From Tieghemiomyces parasiticus (taxonomy: Eukaryota > Kickxellomycota > Dimargaritomycetes > Dimargaritales > Dimargaritaceae), in contig JANBPT010001047.1 in the NCBI GenBank assembly GCA_027575765.1, positions 1-15,794 of the forward strand: a stretch of DNA of 15,794 bases, in the 5' to 3' direction. Below, in pieces: positions 9,072 through 15,794 of this stretch. Each line of letters starts with the position of its first letter. The first letter of the stretch is position 1. The position numbers and the translations under genes were made by a program. The notes under the pieces were generated by a model. It made no database searches. It worked only from the letters and a program-made list of their open reading frames with translations, and was not told the origin of the DNA.

Positions 9072-10222
9072 CGAAGCTAATGGGTAGGCTAATGTAGTCA
9101 TGGCGTTTAAATTTGATAACGGGTGTCAAGTCCCATCTTCTGTAAAAATAGCCATTGGTATCAAATTTAGTGGTGATCAGGTCGCCAGAAGGCCAAAATC
9201 GAAAACTGTCGACGTCCGGGCTCTCCCGATCGGAAATTCGCCAATAGTAGCTGATCAATGGAAGGTCTAACTTCCTATCCCCACAGTGGCTAGCCCTTCC
9301 ATCACCTTCATTATCCAAACCAGGTGCCGCCTTCTATTCTGTTAGGGCCTTGTATTCTTTATTACTTTTATTCCTGATCCAACGGCTACCTAGTCGTCTC
9401 CCCATTTCCTGCCGGCGCCCAGCCTCGCGGCAACCTACTGTCCTAACTTTCTTAGACTCGGCTAAATTGTTACTACGAATGATGCAGGCCATTGTTATTT
9501 AAGTATAAAATACTTACTGATCGCTATTCAATACAATAGTCATCACGCTGATCATTAGCCCCCGTCTAAATTTGAGCTTAACGCTTGTTCGTTGTATTTA
9601 GTAAGTTTAATCCTACCACAGGTGCGTCTGCTTTAGAGACTGTTGCCTTGGTGAAACATCAATCCGATTAATTTCGGCGCTCTTGGAGTTACCAATGCTC
9701 CGATACAGTGCTAATCGCACTGTATCCGTAGAGCGGCAGGGTATCAATGGGTAAGTTAGATGATGATTTGTCAACGTTTTTATTCGTAATGCTATTGCGT
9801 CGAAAAATGGAGTATAGTACGTGGAAAGGATAGTGAACTGCCATGTCCCCTGATAAGCCAGGTTTGTTGCGTGACTTTAGACGGTCCCAACTTCCCTCTC
9901 GGTATCTAATAAGTCTAAGGTTAGGCCAATTTGGCTGTTAAGGAATTAATAACTAATCATTGTCGATAGAGATTGTAACTATCTAAATGCCGTATCAGGA
10001 TAAGGTGTTGTAAGAATGCGGGTATGGGTAAAGTAGCTAATAACTGGTAACACCGCTGAAAAAGCCGAGACCGAGAAATAAGCTATAGGAACAGCTCGTC
10101 TTCCCTAGAAGTAGTAGCCAAGGTTTACTATCAGGTGGATTAGCTGGTACTGTAGGGTGTTTCAAGGTGGACGGGTACCCGGTTCAAGTAAACGATAATC
10201 CAGGTACGGCGCATGGATCACG
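9072..10222. other. Gene-free spacer
   Basis: The spacer lies between the GSKIP-like gene and the 3' end of the minus-strand peptide gene, so the two genes converge. A 128-codon antisense frame at 8932-9318 overlaps GSKIP exon 2 and is a shadow. A TATA-like AGTATAAAAT at 9502-9511 has no fitting leader or ATG downstream. The stretch from 9480 to 10200 is AT-rich and stop-rich. One strong hairpin is listed separately. Confidence 0.55.
9702..9726. repeat. Perfect 10-bp inverted repeat (hairpin), 5-nt loop
   Basis: GATACAGTGC (9702-9711) and GCACTGTATC (9717-9726) are exact reverse complements around TAATC. It lies in gene-free DNA more than 600 nt from the GSKIP stop, so it is unlikely to be that gene's terminator. 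A structured RNA, a protein-binding palindrome or chance are all possible. Confidence 0.5.
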
Positions 10223-10546
10223 CTAAAAACGAGATCCAAACCTGAGCATAATTCCACCACCCGTACCGCTGCTACCACCGTTTAAGCCATTGGTAGTGCC
10301 AACACCGGTGCCGGATGAGAGAAAGGCAAAATAGTGGGGCAGCGATACGGGTTCACTATCAGCGGGCTGCTCGGTAGCTGTTGTCTCCTCGGCAGCCGCG
10401 GTAGAGGACGTAGTGGTCCGTTGAGTACTCTTGTGCGACTTTTTTCCCATCAGTGCCGGGTGATCAGCGAGGGGTTGGGGAAGGGCCGAGACCGTGATGA
10501 AAGCGGCCATAGCGACGACGGCGGCGGTCAGGTGGAGAGAAACCAT
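10223..10546 (-). CDS. Small secreted Gly-rich peptide precursor, 107 aa (family member 2)
   Basis: Paralogue of the gene at 875-1087. Residues 1-23 align without gaps: M-V-S at the start, then S20-A-L-P23 at the signal cleavage region. H29-P-A-L is followed by a dibasic Lys-Lys at 35-36. A Thr/Ser/Ala/Glu linker (about 37-66) is longer than in member 1 and likely disordered or O-glycosylated. P-H-Y-F-A-F at 70-75 has no counterpart in member 1. The C-terminal box (79-107) begins GTGVG, contains NGGSSGTGGGIML and ends F-G-S-R-F, matching GTGLG...GNGGGIGM...G-G-R-W. There is no cysteine. The start is supported by a TATA box 156 nt upstream and a box shared with member 1. The family is not recognised; a secreted peptide cut by a Kex2-like protease is inferred. 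KK is a poorer Kex2 site than KR, so processing may differ. A single exon is assumed. Confidence 0.8.
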   Translation of the reverse strand: MVSLHLTAAVVAMAAFITVSALPQPLADHPALMGKKSHKSTQRTTTSSTAAAEETTATEQPADSEPVSLPHYFAFLSSGTGVGTTNGLNGGSSGTGGGIMLRFGSRF

Positions 10547-10694
10547 GACAAAGTAATTACAAGACTAGTAAGGTAAATGTTAGCCGGTATAGCAGAGCCA
10601 ACGTAGACGTGTTATTGTAAACCGGGAAATCGAGTGAAGGAGGAAAATCGATAGGATTAGGCTGCAAAAGGGGATGGGTGGCGATACGAGCCAT
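10547..10694 (-). promoter_or_regulatory. 5' leader of secreted-peptide gene 2
   Basis: On the transcript strand this is rich in C and T, especially nearer the TATA box (TCCCCTTTTGCAGCC, TTTTCCTCCTTCACTCG), then more mixed towards the ATG. Its length, about 145 nt, is close to that of gene 1. The start context is TGTCATGG. Confidence 0.45.
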
Positions 10695-10730
10695 CTTTTA
10701 TAATCGCATAGACCATCACAACTCATGCGA
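10695..10730 (-). promoter_or_regulatory. Promoter of secreted-peptide gene 2: TCGCATG box plus TATA box
   Basis: Reading the minus strand, TCGCATGAGTTG (10730-10719) is followed by GCGATTATAAAAG, with the TATA core at 10702-10695. The box differs at one position from the one upstream of gene 1, and its distance to the ATG is 172 nt against 168 nt. This conservation in otherwise unrelated flanks supports a shared regulatory site. Confidence 0.65.
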
Positions 10731-12021
10731 GACGTTATTGAATGATAGAGAGAAGAGGGGGGTTCATATGACACCATTTTTTAGTTCACGGCCAGGGGTA
10801 TGGTGCGGTAGTAGTGGTCACGCAAGTGGGAGCAATCTGTTTCCCTGCCTTTCCGAATATAGTACCCAGCAGGAAGCTGTAGTAGTCAGACGTCTTCCCC
10901 TTATTCAAGGCATAGTGGTGCCACTTTTCCTATTGTGAATGGCACATCAAAAGATCTGCCCATTGCCGCACAGGCGTGTGACGGACCTGAACGCACTTCC
11001 AGCTGGGGACAGTAGCCAATATTTGGCTCGATCTACCCTCAGGTTACTCGAGCTGATCGGTCACTCCTATAACGTCGGCACTTGATACGCGTTCAATCTA
11101 TTCCAAACGATTATGGCGCCGTCCCCTTTCTGCTCTCTGTGCACTCAATGCCAGGGTCCATCGCCATTTGCTACAGTCGATAAGAGCAACCTGGCTTTAG
11201 CCTATAGAATCACTGCACAAAACCGAGCGGCAATCGATATCGCTCAACAGATAATGTAGTACCGTTGAGTAAAGGATTTAAGGTAAGTGAAACGACCGCG
11301 GGGTTGGGTGACCGTCGCATGTATCCCGCTACATCTAATTTCGATCCATTCCGCGTACCCTTCACATTGCTGGATCGTGTATCAACTATGTGTCTTACGC
11401 CAAACCTAAAGCTCCAGCTCGTAACCGTATCAAGGTTTAGAAAGGGCCGCTGAGTGTAATTTCGAGTGGGTGGCCATAGGAGTGCTTCAGGGACTGCGAT
11501 CGTATATACCAGCCTAGTTTGGACTGCCTTTCCTTAAATGATTACGAGTAATAACAAAGGCGAAGACCATTTACAGTCGAAGTAGTCCTTTTCTACATTA
11601 ACCCATTGTTCTACTATGCGGTTGCTACAATCTCCATCAACTCTCTACTCAGGTGAAAGTACAACTGACATAATCGCGGTCGACAGGATCGACCTGATTG
11701 GCAAACCTACCCCTGTACAAATATCGAGCTGGGCCGATCGCGAGTCGTATGACGCTTCCTTATTTGCTAAACCATAGATCTCCGCCAGGTCTGTAGTAGG
11801 CAGCCAGTTAGAGGACAAGGCCCGTTGAGTAAACCCCATCATACCATCGAATAGGATTCAAAAGGGAAACGCTAGTTAATGTTTCCGACACGGTGGATGA
11901 GCTCATCACCAACTATTGTTCGCATGAGATTCAGCCAAGGTAAAGGTTAACAGCGGGATGCTTTACTTCGTGTAATGCCGCTAAAGGGGACTAGCGGACA
12001 GGGGGGCAGTAACGGGCTTTA
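10731..12021. other. No recognisable gene
   Basis: Short frames only, none with a motif or a codon bias like that of the real genes. A GGCCAGGGGTAT 12-mer near 10791 also occurs near 407, which is expected by chance at this window size. The right part (11,990-12,240) becomes purine-rich on the plus strand, that is, C/T-rich on the minus strand, resembling the family leaders. Confidence 0.5.
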
Positions 12022-12171
12022 CTAGGAATGAAAGGATAAGTAAGACGAAGTGCAAACATAAGGCGTATACGAAGGGTAGTTAGTAAGGTTGGTAGAGGGA
12101 AGGGCGTAAAGAGTGCGATAGGCGTAGAGGAGAAGGTAGGACAGGAATGCTGCTAACGCTAGACAATACAT
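12022..12171 (-). CDS. Doubtful small ORF with a signal-like N-terminus, 49 aa
   Basis: An ATG at 12171-12169 opens a 49-codon frame whose first 22 residues are hydrophobic (Leu/Ala/Tyr) and are followed by A-L-P, the tripeptide that marks the signal cleavage region of both intact secreted peptides. The rest is Tyr/Ser/Thr/Pro-rich and lacks a Gly box. It lies in a C/T-rich run, which by itself yields Leu/Ser/Tyr/Pro codons, so the resemblance may be compositional. A TATA-like CATAAACA with similar flanks (GTGACGCTCATAAACAAGG) lies at 12362-12355, about 190 nt upstream. It could be a relic, a small real gene or chance. Confidence 0.2.
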   Translation of the reverse strand: MYCLALAAFLSYLLLYAYRTLYALPSTNLTNYPSYTPYVCTSSYLSFHS

Positions 12172-12668
12172 AGAGTAGGCGAACAGACGGAGGAGGAATT
12201 GTGGAGGAGAGCAGAGGCCAGAGTTGATTTCAGATGCAAGGCGGTAAAGTCCGAGGCCGAATAGGTATCATTGGTGGCTGCATGGAGGCTTCGGCAACCG
12301 TTGGCGGGCGGTGACCTGGAGAGGCTGCATACTGGCGTATTGGTCATACATCCTTGTTTATGAGCGTCACATGTGACTACATGCCATCTGCAGGGAAACA
12401 TTATACACGGGTACTTCATATAATTGGTGCCAATACAAAGATGCATGATATTTTTTCTCAAATAATAATTATACAGGCCATCACTCTGTACAGCTTGGCG
12501 AGCTCTTCCTAGCCAGCTATCAAAGCAGGCTCTATAGTCACTTAGCTGGGGCCTGGCAAGCTCAAGTTCTTGGGCATTCATAACGCCTTCCAATGTATGA
12601 GCTTCTTACCACGCAGCAGCCAGTTGACAACCCTAAATAAGCAGAATATTCAGGGCGGGGCGACTAGA
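12172..12668. other. No supported gene
   Basis: A 144-codon antisense frame (12159-12593) is the longest uninterrupted ATG frame on that strand, but it has no motif, mixed codon use and a Cys/His/Met-rich sequence typical of chance frames. One frame of this length is expected by chance in 15.8 kb on two strands. Confidence 0.45.
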
Positions 12669-13152
12669 TTAGATCTGGAGGGGTTTGGCATCTAGTATCG
12701 GAATAACAGTCAGGGGTGGCTGCAGCTCAACGTAGAGATGCATTATTGCGCTGAAACTACGGAGGGGGACAGTCCCAACTTCAGTGAACCTTTTCCCAGA
12801 CCTGCAGCGTGGGCCGCAATTTACATTGCGTCTGGTGGGTATTAGTGTCCTTAGCACACGAGGTACTAAACAAGCAGGTACAACCGGTCGCGTCTGGCGA
12901 ATAAACTGCCAACATAACCTTGGGTACGACATGGCCCCGGCGGACCTTGGATTGGGACTGGGGCTGCCTTTGGGGCACAACCTCTGGCAGCTCGTATCAG
13001 AGTGTGAATCCTAAAAGTATACCCTAGTCTCGACACCTGAGGCAATGACGTTCGGCAGCCAGTCATGGGCCCCGCTGAACTCCTGTAGCGAATTGGTAGT
13101 TAAACGTATCCGTTGGTAGCGCAGGTCGTCCGTGAAGTAAAGGGAGATCCAG
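12669..13152 (-). CDS. Two coding-looking exons of an unidentified gene (partial model)
   Basis: Exon A runs 13152 down to about 13037, or to 13011 if it ends at the in-frame TAG. It follows CCACAG and encodes W-I-S-L-Y-F-T-D-D-L-R-Y..., later H-D-W-L-P-N-V-I-A-S, with about two thirds of codons ending in C/G, like the UBE2T exons. Exon B ends at TAA 12671-12669 and reads I-M-H-L-Y-V-E-L-Q-P-P-L-T, ending K-P-L-Q-I. Joining A to B at CTCAG|GTGTCG (13036) and TGAAG|TTGGG (12782) keeps the frame and bypasses the stop after A, but the donor is weak. A GTAAGC donor at 13250 could end an upstream exon, though its phase does not fit. No domain was recognised; the 5' end is not found. It could be a diverged conserved gene or a chance frame. 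Confidence 0.33.
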
Positions 13153-13632
13153 CTGTGGAGATGGCTACCCAGCCCCAGGTCCTTTCGCAAGGTGGTAGGG
13201 GGAGTGCGGCAGGTATGGGTTGGCTGTTCAGCAGTTACTCGGGGGCTTACCTTCAATAGCTACAGCTTTCGTGTACAGTAATGTTCGCCCATATCATTGA
13301 ACGGGCGGTCATACTAAGCCTTGTCTCCAATGGAGTAGCGACTCGTACAAAAGTGAGCTAGCCACCCGATAACGGTGGTGGGGGGAAGGAGCAACCAAGC
13401 ACAACGCGACAAAAACTTTAGATCCCAAACAATCTATACATTGCGGCCCTCACAATGACCTTAATAAATGACGACCTGTGCGCTGCAGTGGGTACCTTTG
13501 AGTGGGGGTGGGGGAAGGAACTTTAGAAATGGACATGATGAGGAGGTAAATAGATAAGCTATATAGTGAAAAATGGTCCAATTCTACGTTGGGGTTAACT
13601 GTTCGGCTTCTCACCTTAGCTACTCCTAAATT
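13153..13632. other. No supported gene
   Basis: This may hold upstream exons of the minus-strand gene at 12669-13152: a good donor GAAG|GTAAGC ends at 13251 on the minus strand, after a short open stretch. No initiator or domain could be placed. Nothing else was seen. Confidence 0.4.
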
Positions 13633-13809
13633 TCATGTATAGCGCCAGTACCTGAAACCTAAAGTATAACCGGACGCGAAAAAATAAATTTTATCTATAT
13701 TGTAAACAAGGATTAATAATAATGAAACGGGAGGAAACGTTAGTGTAAATTGAGGAAAAATAAATACGGGATGCAAAAAGTCACGTAAACAATCGAAACA
13801 TAAGATCAT
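13633..13809 (-). pseudogene. Possible second relic of the secreted Gly-rich peptide gene
   Basis: An ATG at 13809-13807 opens 58 codons. The leader just before it (CACTTACACACCG...AATACTCCCA) resembles that of gene 1 (TACTTTACACCACCG...AATCTCCTCAAC). A TATAAG box lies at 13918-13913, about 104 nt upstream. The end of the frame reads G-Y-T-L-G-F-R-Y-W-R, similar to the C-terminal G-I-M-L-R-F-G-S-R of the 107-aa member, and the DNA matches there too (TTATACTTTAGGTTT against TTATGCTCAGGTTT). The middle has become AT-rich and has lost the signal peptide pattern, S-A-L-P, the dibasic site and the Gly run. If real it is an old, non-functional copy; chance is not excluded. Confidence 0.3.
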
Positions 13810-13918
13810 TGGGAGTATTCTTAATTGGGAGGGGAGTTGCAGGGGGCGGTGTGTAAGTGGGGGTGACATGGAAGCGGGCGACAGGGTGACAAACGGTGAA
13901 TGGGGAGGGGCGCTTATA
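13810..13918 (-). promoter_or_regulatory. TATA box and C-rich leader before the possible relic
   Basis: On the minus strand AGTATAAGCG (TATA core 13918-13913) is followed by about 100 nt very rich in C and T (CGCCCCTCCCCATTCACC, then CTGCAACTCCCCTCCC). The layout matches the promoters of the two intact peptide genes, though the TCGCATG box is absent. Confidence 0.35.
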
Positions 13919-14092
13919 CTATTGAGGGCTATCGAGCTCTCTTTATCCTCGAGGCGCTCGCGTTGGGGAGTCATCTATCTGTTAGTGATTCGTTAGAAAC
14001 GGAGCCATGCGGTCATAAGGTTGTGCATGTGATACTCACCCCACCGGCGCTGAGAAGGACCGGATGAATATAAAAAACATTAATAAAAATAG

Positions 14093-14098
14093 TTTATT
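14093..14098 (-). terminator. Poly(A) signal AATAAA for the minus-strand gene at 14207-14843
   Basis: AATAAA on the minus strand (TTTATT on plus) lies about 109 nt beyond the TAA at 14209-14207, a normal 3' UTR length. A second AATAAA occurs on the plus strand at 14082-14087, in the same AT-rich patch. Confidence 0.45.
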
Positions 14099-14206
14099 GA
14101 GGGGTTATAAAACTTGTGGGCGGGGGATGCAGGGAGCCGCCTTAGTAGCTTGAGGTCTCCGAGGCGGCGTGGGGCTCAGATTCTGCTTCTTGTTCGTTTG
14201 GGAGGG

Positions 14207-14843
14207 TTAGAAATTTCTCCATTGCGTCCGAGTGTGGGGATGCCCCATTTTAGGCAGCACCTGAGGTCGCAGTGTGGGCGGTTTCATGCCCATATAGGTG
14301 ACATAACGGGCACTCATGTGGTCCATGACCGGAAGGGCAGGGTGTATGTTCGTCAGTGGCAACTGGATGGTGCCCTAAAGGTGACCTTGCCCTAATCCAG
14401 ACCCGCCGGGGCTGTGCCGTACCCAGGGTTATGCTGACAGGTATGATTTGCTCCGACAGAGCTCATCTCACTATCGAGCCCCTCGTGTGGTAAGGTCCCC
14501 GCCATCTACCGCTTAGAGTGTCGGCTGGAGTCCGTGCTTCAGGCCTGGGCGACGGTATGCAGAAGTTTGGCCTGTGGCCCCATCCGTGGCTCAGCCACGC
14601 TAATGCGTCACCACGCTGCGCCGCAGCCACCCACGCCGACATCGCCAGTTCCAGTGCCAAGCTCCCCCCGGCCCCTCCTTGTAGTCCTGACCCAGGTACC
14701 AAGGACTTGAGGCTGCTCAGGGAAGTCAAACGGCGGTAGCATGGTAGGATGGTTACCACCCCGGAGGTGGGCGCGGACACCCGAAAAGCGGAACTTGGCA
14801 AGCTCCAGCCGGGGGACTCAAAATGCTTTTCTGATAGCAGCAT
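14207..14843 (-). CDS. Unidentified protein, tentative two-exon model, 179 aa
   Basis: Model: exon 1 14843-14472 (ATG-started, 124 codons), a 97-nt intron with GTGAGA donor (14471) and CTTTAG acceptor (14375), and exon 2 14374-14207 (55 codons and TAA), phase 0. Exon 2 is the better supported: about 65% of codons end in C/G, and it reads as a compact basic tail with H-P-A-L-P-V-M-D-H, then Y-M-G-M-K-P-P-T-L-R-P-Q and a final T-Q-W-R-N-F. Exon 1 is Leu/Ser/Gly/Ala-rich with an Ala/Leu helix-like run near residues 59-72. A poly(A) signal follows. Competing frames also look coding in part: L-E-L-A-K-F-R-F-S-G near 14811-14782 in another frame, and an acidic frame ending at 14142 with N-E-Q-E-A-E-S-E-P. 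Exon 1 is therefore uncertain, and more upstream exons may exist. No domain was recognised. Confidence 0.38.
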
Positions 14844-15695
14844 CAAAAGAGGCCGCCAGGAGGTATAAAGTAATGGGAGCTATTATAAACAGGCACCATC
14901 TAGCTGTGGGAATCTCAAACCTTACCGGGGCATTTTAAAAAAGGGCTTCTCACCTGCGCACATGGCCAATTGAGGGTATACCATGGACCCATGCCAGCCC
15001 CTCTGACTAGCAATTAGGGCTCTACACCACACGATACGGTGACTCTGCCGGGCGCAACCGATGGACAGCCCCATAAACCAGGCGCCTTGCTATCGAAGCT
15101 GCCGAGATGTAGCCTGGCATGGCAACGCCAACGGCACCAGTGAAGGCCGTGGCTTACGGTGGACGACACATCTCGTCCGTAACGGTTCTTTGATGGAAAC
15201 TGCCCCCCCAGGCAACAATGGTCACCTAACCGAGGCTTCGTCGGCGACAATATGAAGGGATATAGCAGTGCTGGCGGGCCAACTGACGAGGGCCATCGGG
15301 CTGTGACAGCCAGTCCACTCTGGAGTAGCTCACCAGCGTTTAATCGGTGGGTGGGTTCACTACCCATCTCAAAGGAGGTATCACCGTAGTATGCAGCGCA
15401 ATAAATCAAGGCGTGATGTTACAGAGGCGGGAGCTGGATAGAATACATAATGCCTGTATCAGAGGGGCATCGGGGCGGATAGGCCGAAGGTCTCGACGCC
15501 CGACAACCTGTAGTAAATGGCCCTCACTGGTTCTGTTGATTGATATGGGTGATTGAAAGCCCAGGTGCATGGCTGGCCAGGGACCCCAGTAGCGGCCCGG
15601 CGATCTGCCTTGCGTTTATGGTACGGCATAGCTGGTCCGGCTAGGCAGGTCAGTCGGATGGTGAAAATAGCAGGGTTCAGATCTCAGCAGTTCGG
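14844..15695. other. GC-richer stretch with many open frames, no gene resolved
   Basis: Several minus-strand frames could be exons. One contains M-P-G-Y-I-S-A-A-S-I-A-R-R-L-V-Y-G (ATG at 15120-15118), which looks like a mitochondrial presequence or membrane segment with C/G-ending codons. Another is a 28-nt stretch at 14953-14926 flanked by CAG and GTAAGG. These may be 5' exons of the gene at 14207-14843, but I could not build a consistent frame. A 58-codon ATG frame at 15631-15455 (-) has no recognised motif. Confidence 0.35.
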
Positions 15696-15794
15696 TATAA
15701 ATACCTTGGACAGGCACGGCCAAATGAGGACATCATCAGCTCACCAGCGACTTACTTCCCACCAGACAGCCCAGTAGGCCTTCTTCTTTCAACC
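15696..15794 (+). promoter_or_regulatory. TATA box and beginning of a C/T-rich leader, gene outside the window
   Basis: CGGTATAAATACC (TATA core 15696-15702) resembles GCGTATAAATAGG of peptide gene 1. From about 15750 the plus strand becomes C/T-rich and ends TTCTTCTTTCAACC. The last ten bases, TCTTTCAACC, also occur in the leader of gene 1 at 757-766. With the family's TATA-to-ATG distance of 135-156 nt the start would lie near 15,830-15,850, beyond the window. Whether it is another family member cannot be told. Confidence 0.35.

Noticed and set aside
10223..10240. C-terminal R-F / R-W ends as amidated RFamide-like neuropeptides
   Set aside because: Amidation needs a Gly after the last residue and then processing; here the stop follows directly, and fungi are not known to make such peptides.
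12159..12593. 144-codon antisense ATG frame
   Set aside because: About one such frame is expected by chance in this window; no domain, Cys/Met/His-rich composition.
14864..14892. TATAAAG and TTATAAAC on the plus strand as promoters
   Set aside because: No C/T-rich leader or plausible plus-strand gene follows at the usual distance.
15660..15690. GGTTCAGATCT as a tRNA T-arm
   Set aside because: No acceptor stem, anticodon arm or D-arm can be placed around it.

Overview
The window looks like nuclear DNA of a fungus, probably an early-diverging (non-Dikarya) lineage. The reasons are spliceosomal introns of about 100-270 nt with GTAAG-type donors and CAG/TAG acceptors, TATA boxes followed by C/T-rich 5' leaders, genes with long stop-rich spacers, small secreted pre-pro-peptides with dibasic sites, and animal-like orthologues (UBE2T/FANCT and a free-standing GSKIP) that I believe most Dikarya lack. 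The phylum is an inference; there is no rRNA or other taxonomic marker here.

Layout. 1-690: no gene. 695-1087 (+): promoter, leader and CDS of a 70-residue secreted Gly-rich peptide precursor. 1088-4856: long stretch without a recognisable gene. 4857-5235 (+): decayed copy of the peptide gene, with ATA where the ATG should be. 6102-7796 (+): four-exon UBE2T-like ubiquitin-conjugating enzyme, 348 aa, with a long disordered tail. 8431-9071 (+): two-exon GSKIP-domain protein, 139 aa. 9072-10222: no gene, one perfect hairpin. 10223-10730 (-): second intact secreted peptide precursor, 107 aa, with its promoter. 12022-12171 (-): weak small-ORF candidate. 12669-13152 (-): two coding-looking exons of an unidentified gene. 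13633-13918 (-): possible second relic of the peptide family. 14093-14843 (-): unidentified two-exon gene model with a poly(A) signal. 15696-15794 (+): TATA box and the start of a C/T-rich leader for a gene beyond the window.

The most interesting content is the peptide family. The two intact members are 9 kb apart on opposite strands. They share the signal peptide frame (M-V-S at the start, S-A-L-P at residues 20-23), a His...Pro-Ala-Leu stretch ending in a dibasic site (KR or KK), a Thr/Ser/Ala linker and a Gly-rich C-terminal box ending in Arg-aromatic. Their promoters share a TCGCATGRGTTG box at nearly the same distance from the ATG, then a TATA box and a leader of about 110-145 nt. One clear and one or two doubtful relics suggest local birth and death of this family. 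I do not recognise it as a described family.

The UBE2T and GSKIP genes are housekeeping: DNA interstrand-crosslink repair (E2 for FANCL) and kinase scaffolding (GSK3/PKA). Nothing links them functionally to each other or to the peptides. No rRNA, tRNA, CRISPR array or transposon was recognised.
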